Origin: Streptomyces bicolor
Lineage (GTDB): Bacteria > Actinomycetota > Actinomycetes > Streptomycetales > Streptomycetaceae
Length of the DNA: 64,000 nt
Assembly: GCF_000719285.1 (NCBI RefSeq)
Contig: NZ_JOFS01000008.1
Coordinates: forward strand, 186,001 to 250,000
Direction of reading: 5' to 3'
Made by a program: the position numbers and the translations under genes. Positions 16,890 to 26,205 of this stretch are shown here, in pieces; the stretch's first letter is position 1; the number at the start of each line of letters is the position of its first letter. The notes below the pieces were generated by a model. The model made no database searches, was not told where the DNA came from, and saw only the letters and a list, made by a program, of their open reading frames with translations.

Positions 16890-18515
16890 ATGCCTACTTC
16901 CATCAGCTGCACCTCTCTTTCCTTCTCCTGGCCCGACGGCACCGCCGTCTTCGAGGGTCTCGATGTCGCGTTCGGCCCCGGCAGGACCGGGCTCGTCGGC
17001 GTCAACGGGTCGGGAAAATCAACCCTGTTGAAGCTCATCGCCGGTGAGCTCACCCCGGCCGACGGCAGCGCGCGTGTCGCGGGTGAGGTCGGCTATCTCC
17101 CGCAGAACGTCACGCTCGACACCGCACTGAAGGTCGACGAGGCCCTCGGCATCGCCGACCGGCGGGCAGCGCTGCACGCCATCGAGGCGGGCGACGTGGC
17201 CGAGGAGCACTTCGAGACCGTCGGCGACGACTGGGACGTGGAGGAGCGCGCCCTCGCCACCCTCGGCGAACTCGGGCTCGGGCACGTCGAGTTGGACCGC
17301 ACGATCGGCGAGGTGTCGGGGGGCGAGTCGGTGCTGCTGCGCCTGGCCGCGCTGCTGCTGCGCCGCCCGGACGTCCTGCTGCTCGACGAGCCCACCAACA
17401 ACCTCGACCTGTACGCCCGCAGGCGGCTGTACGCGGCCGTCGAGTCCTGGCCGGGGGTGATGGTGGTGGTCAGCCACGACCGTGAACTCCTCGACCTCGT
17501 CGACCAGATCGCCGATCTGCGCTCCGGGGAGATCACCTGGTACGGCGGCAACTACTCGGCCTACGAGGAGGCGTTGGCCGTCGAGCAGGAGGCGGCCGAG
17601 CGGATGGTGCGGGTCGCCGAGGCGGACCTGAAGAAGCAGAAACGTGAACTGGTCGACGCCCAGGTCAAGTTGGCCCGCCGCAAGCGGTACGGGCAGAAGA
17701 TGTGGGACCAGAAGCGCGAGCCGAAGATCGTGATGGGTGCGCGCAAGCGGGCGGCGCAGGAGTCCGCCGGCAAGCACCGGATCATGCACGAGGAGAAGCT
17801 CGCCGAGGCCAAGGAGCGGCTCGACGAGGCGGTGGAGGCCGTACGGGACGACGACGAGATCCACGTCGAGCTGCCGTACACCGCCGTACCGCCGGGCCGC
17901 GGCGTGCTCACCCTGCGCGATCTGGAGCTCGTGTACGGCGCGCGCGTGACCGGTGGCTTCGATCTGCACGGTCCGGAGCGGATCGCGCTGATCGGGCGCA
18001 ACGGATCGGGCAAGACGACGCTGCTGCGGACCATCGCCGGGGAGCTGGCGCCGGTGGCGGGTGAGGCGACGGCACATGTGCCGCTCCGGTTCCTGCCGCA
18101 GCGGCTGGACGTCCTCGACGGCGAGCTGTCGGTCGCCGAGAACGTGGCCCGGTTCGCGCCGGACGCCACCAACAACCGGATCCGGGCGCGGCTGGCCCGC
18201 TTCCTGTTCCGGGGCGCCCGCGCCGACCAGAAGGCGGCGACGCTGTCCGGCGGCGAACGCTTCCGGGCCGCACTGGCCGCGCTGATGCTGGCGGAGCCCG
18301 CGCCGCAGCTGCTGATGCTGGACGAACCGACGAACAACCTGGACATGGCGAGCGTACGGCAGCTCACCACGGCCCTGGAGTCGTACGAGGGGGCGCTGAT
18401 CGTGGCCAGCCACGACCTGCCGTTCCTCGAGTCGATCGGCATCACGCGCTGGCTGATGGTGGAGGAGGGAGAACTCAAGGAAATCACGCCAGAAGCTGTC
18501 GGGTATTCCGCCTAG
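16890..18515 (+). CDS. ABC-F family ATP-binding protein
   Basis: 541 residues with two ABC ATPase domains and no transmembrane segment, the ABC-F layout. Members bind the ribosomal E site; some protect against antibiotics, others are translation factors. Domain 1: Walker A GVNGSGKST (near 37), signature VSGGES, Walker B LLLLDEPTNNLD, HDR switch VVSHDRELLD. The inter-domain arm (about 225-320) is rich in Lys, Glu and Arg and begins after YGGNYSAYEE, a typical P-site tRNA interaction motif. Domain 2: IGRNGSGKTTLL, LSGGERFRAA, MLDEPTNNLD, ASHDLPFLES. Only 10 bp separate it from the UvrA-like gene, so they are one operon. Confidence 0.92.
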   Translation: MPTSISCTSLSFSWPDGTAVFEGLDVAFGPGRTGLVGVNGSGKSTLLKLIAGELTPADGSARVAGEVGYLPQNVTLDTALKVDEALGIADRRAALHAIEAGDVAEEHFETVGDDWDVEERALATLGELGLGHVELDRTIGEVSGGESVLLRLAALLLRRPDVLLLDEPTNNLDLYARRRLYAAVESWPGVMVVVSHDRELLDLVDQIADLRSGEITWYGGNYSAYEEALAVEQEAAERMVRVAEADLKKQKRELVDAQVKLARRKRYGQKMWDQKREPKIVMGARKRAAQESAGKHRIMHEEKLAEAKERLDEAVEAVRDDDEIHVELPYTAVPPGRGVLTLRDLELVYGARVTGGFDLHGPERIALIGRNGSGKTTLLRTIAGELAPVAGEATAHVPLRFLPQRLDVLDGELSVAENVARFAPDATNNRIRARLARFLFRGARADQKAATLSGGERFRAALAALMLAEPAPQLLMLDEPTNNLDMASVRQLTTALESYEGALIVASHDLPFLESIGITRWLMVEEGELKEITPEAVGYSA

Positions 18516-18525
18516 CTTCGAGGGC

Positions 18526-20793
<2,268 letters not shown>

Positions 20794-20840
20794 CCACGAG
20801 GGTTTTGTACGGGCGGGTAACACCTGCATGATGGCGGACC

Positions 20841-20864
20841 GGTGCCCCATGCATCAGGGGCACC
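20841..20864 (+). promoter_or_regulatory. Hairpin upstream of the dimethylargininase gene
   Basis: GGTGCCCC (20841-20848) pairs with GGGGCACC (20857-20864) across an 8-nt loop, 30 bp before the GTG start. It could be a weak terminator for the UvrA-like operon or an mRNA leader element; there is no T tract. Confidence 0.45.
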
Positions 20865-20894
20865 GAAACCTGCCACCGATCCGGAGATCCCGTC

Positions 20895-21671
20895 GTGCCC
20901 AGCAAGAAGGCCCTCGTCCGCCGCCCGAGCCCGCGCCTCGCCGAGGGGCTGGTGACGCACATCGAGCGGGAGAAGGTCGATGCCGATCTCGCGGTCGAGC
21001 AATGGGAGGCGTACGTCGAGGCACTGCGTACGCACGGCTGGGAGACCATCGAGGTGGACCCGGCCGATGACTGCCCCGACTCGGTGTTCGTCGAGGACAC
21101 GGTCGTCATGTACCGCAACGTCGCGCTGATCACCCGGCCCGGCGCCGAGTCCCGGCGCGACGAGACCGAGGGCGTCGAGGAGGCCGTGGCCTCGCTCGGC
21201 TGCTCGGTGAACTGGATCTGGGAGCCGGGCACGCTGGACGGCGGCGACGTGCTCAAGGTCGGCGACACGATCTACGTCGGCCGGGGCGGCCGTACCAACG
21301 CGGCCGGCGTCCAGCAACTGCGGGCCGCCTTCGAGCCGCTGGGGGCGCGGGTCGTCGCCGTGCCGGTGAGCAAGGTGCTGCACCTGAAGTCGGCGATCAC
21401 GGCGCTGCCCGACGGAACGATTCTGGGCCGTATCCCGCAGCTGGACGCCCCCTCGCTGTTCCCGCGCTTCCTTCCGGTGCCGGAGGAGTCGGGGGCGCAT
21501 GTGGTGCTGCTCGGCGGCGAGAAGCTGCTCATGGCCGCGAGCGCGCCGAAGACGGCGGAGCTGCTCGCCGACCTCGGCCATGAGCCCGTCCTGGTCGACA
21601 TCAGCGAGTTCGAGAAGCTCGAAGGATGTGTGACATGTCTCTCGGTCCGGATGCGGGAGCTGTACGCCTGA
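20895..21671 (+). CDS. ddaH: Dimethylargininase (NG,NG-dimethylarginine dimethylaminohydrolase)
   Basis: 258 residues, the length of bacterial DDAH, a penta-hairpin (pentein) enzyme that hydrolyses methylated arginines to citrulline and methylamines. Recognised by RRPSPRLAEGLVTH near the N-terminus, CPDSVFVEDTVVMYRNVALI, GTLDGGDVLKVGDTIYVG, the catalytic His in KVLHLKSAITALPDGTIL and the nucleophilic Cys near the C-terminus in GCVTCLSVRMRELY. GTG start at 20895. Followed directly by a strong terminator, so it is monocistronic or the end of the preceding unit. Confidence 0.93.
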   Translation: MPSKKALVRRPSPRLAEGLVTHIEREKVDADLAVEQWEAYVEALRTHGWETIEVDPADDCPDSVFVEDTVVMYRNVALITRPGAESRRDETEGVEEAVASLGCSVNWIWEPGTLDGGDVLKVGDTIYVGRGGRTNAAGVQQLRAAFEPLGARVVAVPVSKVLHLKSAITALPDGTILGRIPQLDAPSLFPRFLPVPEESGAHVVLLGGEKLLMAASAPKTAELLADLGHEPVLVDISEFEKLEGCVTCLSVRMRELYA

Positions 21672-21695
21672 CCACCTGAGCGCAACACTCTTCCA

Positions 21696-21726
21696 GCCCC
21701 GGGACCTGCGGGTCCCGGGGCTTTTT
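21696..21726 (+). terminator. Rho-independent terminator after ddaH
   Basis: GCCCCGGGACC (21696-21706) pairs perfectly with GGTCCCGGGGC (21711-21721) over a 4-nt loop and is followed by TTTTT (21722-21726): a textbook intrinsic terminator. Confidence 0.95.
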
Positions 21727-21789
21727 CGCATGCCGGTCGACGCGCGACGGAACGGCGGCTGATCAGCGGTCTTTACATCACTCTTAACC

Positions 21790-21831
21790 TACGGCTTCGT
21801 AACCTACGGATACGTAGCCTACGATGCCGTA
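21790..21831 (+). promoter_or_regulatory. Three tandem palindromic operators (TACG-N4-CGTA) before the desaturase
   Basis: Three 12-bp palindromes, TACGGCTTCGTA (21790), TACGGATACGTA (21805) and TACGATGCCGTA (21820), repeat with an exact 15-bp period, separated by acc and gcc. The array ends 58 bp before the desaturase start, where it would cover or flank the promoter. The form suggests a TetR-type lipid regulator binding cooperatively; no regulator gene is adjacent. Confidence 0.75.
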
Positions 21832-21889
21832 GGTTCCGGCAACCGCTCGCCGGTCACCCTGCCTTGTTGTACGTCCCCCTGGAGTTCCC

Positions 21890-22867
21890 GTGACGATCAC
21901 TTCCCCTCACCTCGGCAGCCCGTCCTCCGCCTGGACCGACGCCCGACTGCTGTACGCGCTGGAGGAAGTGGTCGAGACGGAACTGAACCGGCATCTGAAG
22001 GTCGCCAAGGACTGGATGCCGCACGAGTACGTGCCGTGGACGGACGGCCGCAACTTCCCCGGCTTCTTCGAGGACGGCGAGGCCTGGGAGAAGGAGCACT
22101 CGAAGGTCACCGAGATCGGCCGCATCGCGCTGGTGGTGAACCTGCTGACCGAGGACAACCTCCCCAGCTACCACCACGAGATCGCCTCGCTCTTCGGCCG
22201 TGACGGCGCCTGGGGCACCTGGGTGCACCGCTGGACCGCGGAGGAGGGCCGGCACGGCATCGTGATGCGCGACTACCTGCTCACCTCGCGCGCGGTGGAC
22301 CCGGACAAGCTCGAGCAGTTCCGCATGGCCCACATGAGTGAGGGTTTCGAGTCGGACAACCGGCACTCCATGCTGCACTCGGTCGCCTACGTCGCCTTCC
22401 AGGAGCTCGCGACCCGCATCTCGCACCGCAACACCGGCCACCAGTCCGGCGACCCGATCTGCGACCGCATGCTGGCGCGCATCGCGACCGACGAGAACCT
22501 GCACATGATCTTCTACCGGAACCTGCTGAAGGCCGCGTTCGAGCTCGCCCCCGACCTCACCATGCAGGCGGTCCGGGACGTGGTGGTCAACTTCCGCATG
22601 CCCGGCCACGGCATCCCCGGCTTCGAGCGCGCCGCCGCCCAGATGGCCATCGGCGAGGTCTACAACATGCGCATCCACCACGACGACGTCCTGCAGCCCG
22701 TCCTGCGCTTCCTGAAGGTCATGGAGATCGACGGCCTCGGGCCGGAGGGGCAGAAGGCTCAGGAGGAGCTGGGGCTCTTCATGGGCGGGCTGGACGCCGA
22801 GGCCCTGAAGTTCGACGAGAAGCTGGCGGCCCGCAAGGCCCGGATGGCGGCCCGGGCCGCGGGCTGA
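21890..22867 (+). CDS. desA: Acyl-ACP desaturase, soluble di-iron type
   Basis: 325 residues. It belongs to the ferritin-like fatty-acid desaturase 2 family (plant stearoyl-ACP desaturase, mycobacterial DesA1/DesA2), which introduces a cis double bond into an acyl chain carried by ACP. The di-iron ligands are in the helix pairs LEEVVETELNRHLK, NLPSYHHEIASLFG, WTAEEGRHGIVMRDY (EExxH) and IATDENLHMIFYRN (DExxH). GTG start at 21890 with GGAG 9 bp upstream. Expression is probably controlled by the three palindromes upstream, as expected for an enzyme adjusting membrane fluidity. Confidence 0.92.
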   Translation: MTITSPHLGSPSSAWTDARLLYALEEVVETELNRHLKVAKDWMPHEYVPWTDGRNFPGFFEDGEAWEKEHSKVTEIGRIALVVNLLTEDNLPSYHHEIASLFGRDGAWGTWVHRWTAEEGRHGIVMRDYLLTSRAVDPDKLEQFRMAHMSEGFESDNRHSMLHSVAYVAFQELATRISHRNTGHQSGDPICDRMLARIATDENLHMIFYRNLLKAAFELAPDLTMQAVRDVVVNFRMPGHGIPGFERAAAQMAIGEVYNMRIHHDDVLQPVLRFLKVMEIDGLGPEGQKAQEELGLFMGGLDAEALKFDEKLAARKARMAARAAG

Positions 22868-22947
22868 CCGGCGGTTCCCCCGACCGGGTGGCTGCGGGCG
22901 CCCAGGGCCGGTGGGCTCCGGGGCGCCCGCACGGGCCATGGCGGTTC

Positions 22948-23262
22948 AGATGGCGCGCCGGCGCGATCGCCTGCGGCGTGGCGGCGGGCTACCTCCCCTG
23001 GTTCCTCTACCAGGAACGCACTGTCTTCTTCTACGCCGTCGTCTTCCTCCCCTTCCTCTGCCTCGCCGTGGCCATGCTCCTCGGCGCGATCATCGGCCGC
23101 CCGGGCGCCGACGACACCAGGCGGGTGGTGGGGGCCGCGGGTGCGGGCGTACTGGTGCTGCTGATCGCCTGGAACTTCATCTACTTCTGGCCGATCCACA
23201 CGGGCACGGCGATCCCGGTCGACGACTGGCGGTCGCGGATGTGGCTCGATGCGTGGGTGTAG
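22948..23262 (+). pseudogene. C-terminal remnant of a protein O-mannosyltransferase
   Basis: From about 22948 the frame reads RWRAGAIACGVAAGYLPWFL, then YQERTVFFYAVVFLPFLCLA, and ends YFWPIHTGTAIPVDDWRSRM followed by WLDAWV. This is the last 100 or so residues of an actinobacterial PMT (family 39 glycosyltransferase, normally near 550-600 residues and 10 or more membrane spans), including the final luminal-loop/helix pair. Everything upstream is missing: the frame runs straight into the desaturase 3' end. It must be a deletion relic and not a functional enzyme. Confidence 0.8.
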
Positions 23263-23833
23263 CCGGGCAGACGCGCCGTGCCGGCTCGGCTGCCGCCGCG
23301 CCGTCACAGTCGTCGTCGGCTGTCAGCGGCCGTCGCTGATCCGGGGCCGACTGCCGCCTTCCCTTGTCGGAGGCCTGCCGCACAGTGATCATCGCCGCGA
23401 CACCGCTGAGCAGCCCGCCGAAGCCGGACGCCCCGGAGATCACGATCGGCAGGACGCTGGGCTCGGCCGGCGCGCTCTCCTCGGCCGACGCCTCCGTATC
23501 CAGCTCTCCCTCCCCTTCAGCCGGGACCTCCTCAGCCGGCTCCTCCTCAGCCGGGGCCTCCTCAGCCGGCGCCTCCTCAACCGGCTCCTCCTCAGCCGGC
23601 GCCTCATCCACCGCATCATCAGGTGGCGCACTCTGATGCGCCCCGCCGCCCCTGTTGGGAGTGACGGTGACGGCACCGTCGTCCGCAGCCCACACCAGGA
23701 ACGACGTGAGGCAGACCGCGAAGAAGGCGGCAGTCGTGATCAGCCATAGCAGCGACGCGCGGGCTGCGACGCGCTGACGCAGGGCCGACGGCACCACACG
23801 CCGGACCCAGGGCCGCTCGGTGTTACTCGGCAT
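23177..23833 (-). CDS. Single-pass membrane protein with Glu/Pro/Ala-rich repeats
   Basis: 218 residues. A basic N-terminus (VRRVVPSALRQRVAARA), one membrane helix (about residues 27-46, LLWLITTAAFFAVCLTSFLV), then an extracytoplasmic region with about eight imperfect EEAPAEE-type units, and a second hydrophobic stretch near 140-160 (SVLPIVISGASGFGGLLSGV). The C-terminal 30 residues overlap the PMT remnant in antisense and look random, so the original stop may have been lost. No family recognised. The ATG at 23833 has no strong ribosome site visible. Confidence 0.6.
   Translation of the reverse strand: MPSNTERPWVRRVVPSALRQRVAARASLLWLITTAAFFAVCLTSFLVWAADDGAVTVTPNRGGGAHQSAPPDDAVDEAPAEEEPVEEAPAEEAPAEEEPAEEVPAEGEGELDTEASAEESAPAEPSVLPIVISGASGFGGLLSGVAAMITVRQASDKGRRQSAPDQRRPLTADDDCDGAAAAEPARRVCPATPTHRATSATASRRPGSPCPCGSARSR
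23520..23606. repeat. 15-bp tandem repeats encoding Glu/Pro/Ala units
   Basis: Roughly five to six imperfect copies of a 15-bp unit of the form cctcctcagccggcg lie within the membrane-protein gene. In frame they encode PAEEE/PAEEA pentapeptides. Such arrays are prone to slip-strand length change. Confidence 0.7.
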
Positions 23834-24070
23834 CTCGTCCACTCCTGACCTCAGTGAGAGCGGGACCCACACGTTCGTGGAACCCGTCCCTCAATTGCGC
23901 CCCGGCTGTCGACGCACGTCACGGCACTGCATTCCGGGACTTGACAGGAGAGGGCGCCATGTCCCTGTTCGGCCAAGAATCGGTCACTCATTCGGACAAC
24001 AAAAGCAGACAACTACCGCAGGTATCCTTCACGCCACCTACAGTGCGGTGGACGAAACGTGGAGGGGACC

Positions 24071-24199
24071 ATGTCCAAGGGGGTCAAAGTCGCCGTCATA
24101 GGCGGCGTGTTGCCAGTGCGGGACGCCTCCTCCTGCAGAGCCTGGAACAGCTCCGACTGGGCACGGGCACTTCATGGGGCCACTCAGCGGCCGTACTGA
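24071..24199 (+). pseudogene. 5' remnant of a penicillin-binding protein gene
   Basis: A GGAGGGG ribosome site precedes an ATG whose first 13 codons read MSKGVKVAVIGGV, the characteristic opening (cytoplasmic tail and start of the signal anchor) of Streptomyces class B penicillin-binding proteins. After codon 13 the sequence loses all similarity (no membrane helix, no transpeptidase domain) and stops at 24199. I read it as the surviving start of a deleted PBP gene. Confidence 0.5.
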
Positions 24200-24345
24200 C
24201 GGCATCGGGCGCCCTTACTGATGGTGGCCAAGCCGGCCTGTTCGTCGCCTGCTCGGCAGTCTTGAGCGCCAGGGAACAGCACGAGCTGGTCACCTCGGCG
24301 TAGTCGGGTCTGCCGGGCAGCTCGTAAGTGCTGGGGGCGCGCTGA

Positions 24346-24426
24346 ATCCACCAGCGGCGCAGGCACTCTGCGCTGGGCATGCTCAGCCCCGTGGAGTACG
24401 AACTCCGCACCCCACCGGTAGCGTGA
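24346..24426 (+). pseudogene. IS3-family transposase C-terminal remnant
   Basis: The frame IHQRRRHSALGMLSPVEYEL followed by RTPPVA and a stop is the well-known C-terminal end of IS3-type (OrfB) integrases, where RRRHSALG..SP.EYE follows the catalytic DDE domain. A stop codon directly precedes it and no other part of the element or terminal repeats are seen nearby. Confidence 0.65.
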
Positions 24427-24742
24427 AACCAAGTAGCTCGACACCACCCAACTCGGGGCAGTCCGGAGCCTCCGCCAATCCCGGAGCGCTTCACCGAGCT
24501 ACGGCTGCGGATTGTTGGAGACCTTCGGTCTGGCCTTCGACGACCACGACTCGGTGCAGGGGCTCTGCAACCTAGCTGACAGCGTGCTCGGCTCGACTGC
24601 CGCGGCGGCCGACGTGAGGCGGCAGATCGGGCAGGAGCTTGCGACCGCGGGGCACTGGTCCGATCTCCCCCAACATCCGGAGGGAGGCTTGGGCTGCCGA
24701 TGCGAGCCCGAACTACTCACAGTGAAGATGTGACACAGCTTC
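24427..24742. other. Intergenic region with one doubtful ORF
   Basis: A 73-codon plus-strand frame from a TTG at 24512 (LETFGLAFDDHDSVQGLCNL near its start) has no ribosome site and no family I know. It may be a relic of the same decayed region. No other feature is seen. Confidence 0.35.
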
Positions 24743-24997
24743 TCAGCGTGACGTGCGCCTGAGTTCCAGGCGCTCCTTCTCCGAGAGGCCGCCCCAGACG
24801 CCGAAGCGTTCGTCGTTGTCCAGCGCGTACTCCAGGCAGGCGGAGCGGATCGGGCACATGCCGCAGATCCGCTTCGCCTCTCGCACGGAGCTGCCCGGCT
24901 CGGGGAAGAAGAAGTCCGCCCCGGTCTGTGCGCACAACGCCTCCTGCTGCCAGGCCAGGTCGGGCGAGGTGATCGTTGTGATCGTGTCGATGTGCAT
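24743..24997 (-). CDS. wblJ: WhiB-like iron-sulfur transcription factor, WblJ type
   Basis: 84 residues. Wbl proteins carry an oxygen- and NO-sensitive [4Fe-4S] cluster and act with the principal sigma factor in actinobacterial development and stress. Four cysteines are in the canonical pattern: one in ALCAQTG, then CGMCPIRSAC, with the G[VI]WGG turn (FGVWGGLSEKER) and a basic tail (LELRRTSR) for DNA contact. The ATG at 24997 gives the typical length. The wblJ assignment rests on size and the remembered gene neighbourhood of S. coelicolor and is less sure than the family. Confidence 0.85.
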   Translation of the reverse strand: MHIDTITTITSPDLAWQQEALCAQTGADFFFPEPGSSVREAKRICGMCPIRSACLEYALDNDERFGVWGGLSEKERLELRRTSR

Positions 24998-25030
24998 GGG
25001 CAGGATCGTGCCGGTGGGCGAAAAACGTTC

Positions 25031-25050
25031 GATCAACGCGGGATCAACGC
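25031..25050 (-). promoter_or_regulatory. Direct repeat upstream of wblJ
   Basis: GATCAACGC occurs at 25031-25039 and again at 25042-25050, an 11-bp step (one helical turn), 34 bp upstream of the wblJ start codon. This is the arrangement expected for a regulator binding one face of the helix, or for -35/-10 overlap; unassigned. Confidence 0.35.
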
Positions 25051-25265
25051 CGCGCCCGCAGGGCCTCCGGCCGACTCGATGGTCCCCCCGCGCAAGGTGC
25101 CACGCACGGCGGCGCGCGGGAAAGGTTGAAATCGGGGAGACCCGCGCCGGCCACCGAGGGTGACCGCGGTCTTCGCCTCCACCGGCCGCGCGGTTCCGGC
25201 AGCGATTGTCAGTGGGCGGTGCAAGACTCGGCAGAGCAGACAACGGGACCCTTCCGAGGAGGGCG

Positions 25266-26060
25266 ATGATGCTCACCACCCGTTACGTCACCGGCGCGCC
25301 GAACTGGATCGACCTCGGCACACCGGACATCGAGGGCGCCACCGCCTTCTACGGCGGCCTGTTCGGCTGGCGGTTCGAGCCGGGCGGGCCCGAGACCGGC
25401 GGTTACGGCCTCTTCCAGCTCGACGGCAGGACGGTGGCCGGCGGTATGCAGACCACCGAGGAGCAGGGTCCGCCGTCCTGGACCGTGTACTTCCAGACAC
25501 CGGACACCGACGCCACGGCGAAGGCGGCCGAGCAGGCGCACGGCTCGGTGAGGCTGCAGCCCATGGACGTGATGGACCTGGGCCGCATGGCCATCCTCGC
25601 CGACAAGGCGGGCGTACCCTTCGGCCTGTGGCAGCCCGGCACCAACAAGGGGCTCGACGTCGTCCAGGAACCCGGCTCGCTGTGCTGGCTGGAGCTGTAC
25701 ACCACGGACGTGCCGGCCGCGGCGGGCTTCTACAACGCGACGCTGGGCATGGAGACGTTCGCCCTCGACTTCTACGGCGGCACGTACACGACGTTCAGCC
25801 CCGGAGGCGCCGGGGAGGACGCCATGTTCGGCGGGGTCGTCGACAAGTCCGACGACCCGGCGGAGGCGCAGGGCCCCGCGTACTGGCTGCCGTACTTCGA
25901 GGTCACCGACACGGACGCCACGGTGGCCAAGGCGCGGGAGCTGGGCGGCACGGTCCGGATGCCCGCCACTGACCTGCCGGACGTCGGCCGCATCGCCAAG
26001 CTCGCCGACCCGTACGGGGCACGCTTCGCGGTGATCCGGAGCGCACCGGCGCAGGGCTGA
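25266..26060 (+). CDS. Two-domain VOC (glyoxalase/bleomycin-resistance fold) family protein
   Basis: 264 residues forming two VOC repeats. Repeat 1 starts APNWIDLGTPDIEGATAFYG and contains FGWRFEPGGPETGGYGLFQL; repeat 2 starts CWLELYTTDVPAAAGFYNAT and ends DVGRIAKLADPYGARFAVIR. The pattern is that of the CFP30B/hydroxylase subgroup common in actinobacteria. VOC proteins include dioxygenases, isomerases and drug-binding proteins; metal ligands cannot be assigned safely here, so the reaction is unknown. Two ATGs lie at 25266 and 25269 behind GAGG. Confidence 0.85.
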   Translation: MMLTTRYVTGAPNWIDLGTPDIEGATAFYGGLFGWRFEPGGPETGGYGLFQLDGRTVAGGMQTTEEQGPPSWTVYFQTPDTDATAKAAEQAHGSVRLQPMDVMDLGRMAILADKAGVPFGLWQPGTNKGLDVVQEPGSLCWLELYTTDVPAAAGFYNATLGMETFALDFYGGTYTTFSPGGAGEDAMFGGVVDKSDDPAEAQGPAYWLPYFEVTDTDATVAKARELGGTVRMPATDLPDVGRIAKLADPYGARFAVIRSAPAQG

Positions 26061-26102
26061 ACGAACGGGGCGCACGACTAGAGACGAGACGTACCGTTCT
26101 GC

Positions 26103-26108
26103 TACGGT
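26103..26108 (+). promoter_or_regulatory. -10 element upstream of the second ABC-F gene
   Basis: TACGGT lies seven bases before the GTG of the leader peptide, so transcription would start at or next to that GTG and the leader peptide would be translated from a leaderless mRNA. No good -35 is seen at 17 bp. Confidence 0.5.
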
Positions 26109-26114
26109 GGTCGC

Positions 26115-26138
26115 GTGACTTTCCACTACTTCCTCTGA
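26115..26138 (+). CDS. Seven-residue leader peptide of the ABC-F gene (MTFHYFL)
   Basis: GTG-ACT-TTC-CAC-TAC-TTC-CTC-TGA. It has no Shine-Dalgarno and probably starts at the 5' end of the transcript. Aromatic-rich leader peptides of this kind stall ribosomes in the presence of lincosamides, macrolides or related drugs and thereby expose the downstream gene. Its own first ten bases pair with the ABC-F translation start region, which strongly supports function. Confidence 0.7.
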   Translation: MTFHYFL

Positions 26139-26205
26139 GTCCGGGCACGGCCGACGCCGCCGTCTTCGCTGCCCGTGGATCCTTCGTACTCTCAGGGAAA
26201 GTCAC
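26115..26205 (+). promoter_or_regulatory. Translation/transcription attenuator of the ABC-F gene
   Basis: GTGACTTTCC (26115-26124, the leader-peptide start) is exactly complementary to GGAAAGTCAC (26196-26205), which abuts the ABC-F ATG and includes part of its AGGGA ribosome site. Pairing would hide the start of the ABC-F gene; a ribosome held on the leader peptide would free it. Mechanism inferred; the 10-bp complementarity is directly visible. Confidence 0.75.

Noticed and set aside
23520-23606. CRISPR array
   Set aside because: The repeats are contiguous 15-bp coding repeats without spacers. No CRISPR array was seen anywhere in the window.
24512-24733. 73-codon ORF before wblJ
   Set aside because: TTG start, no ribosome site, no recognisable family; kept only as a note on the intergenic region.
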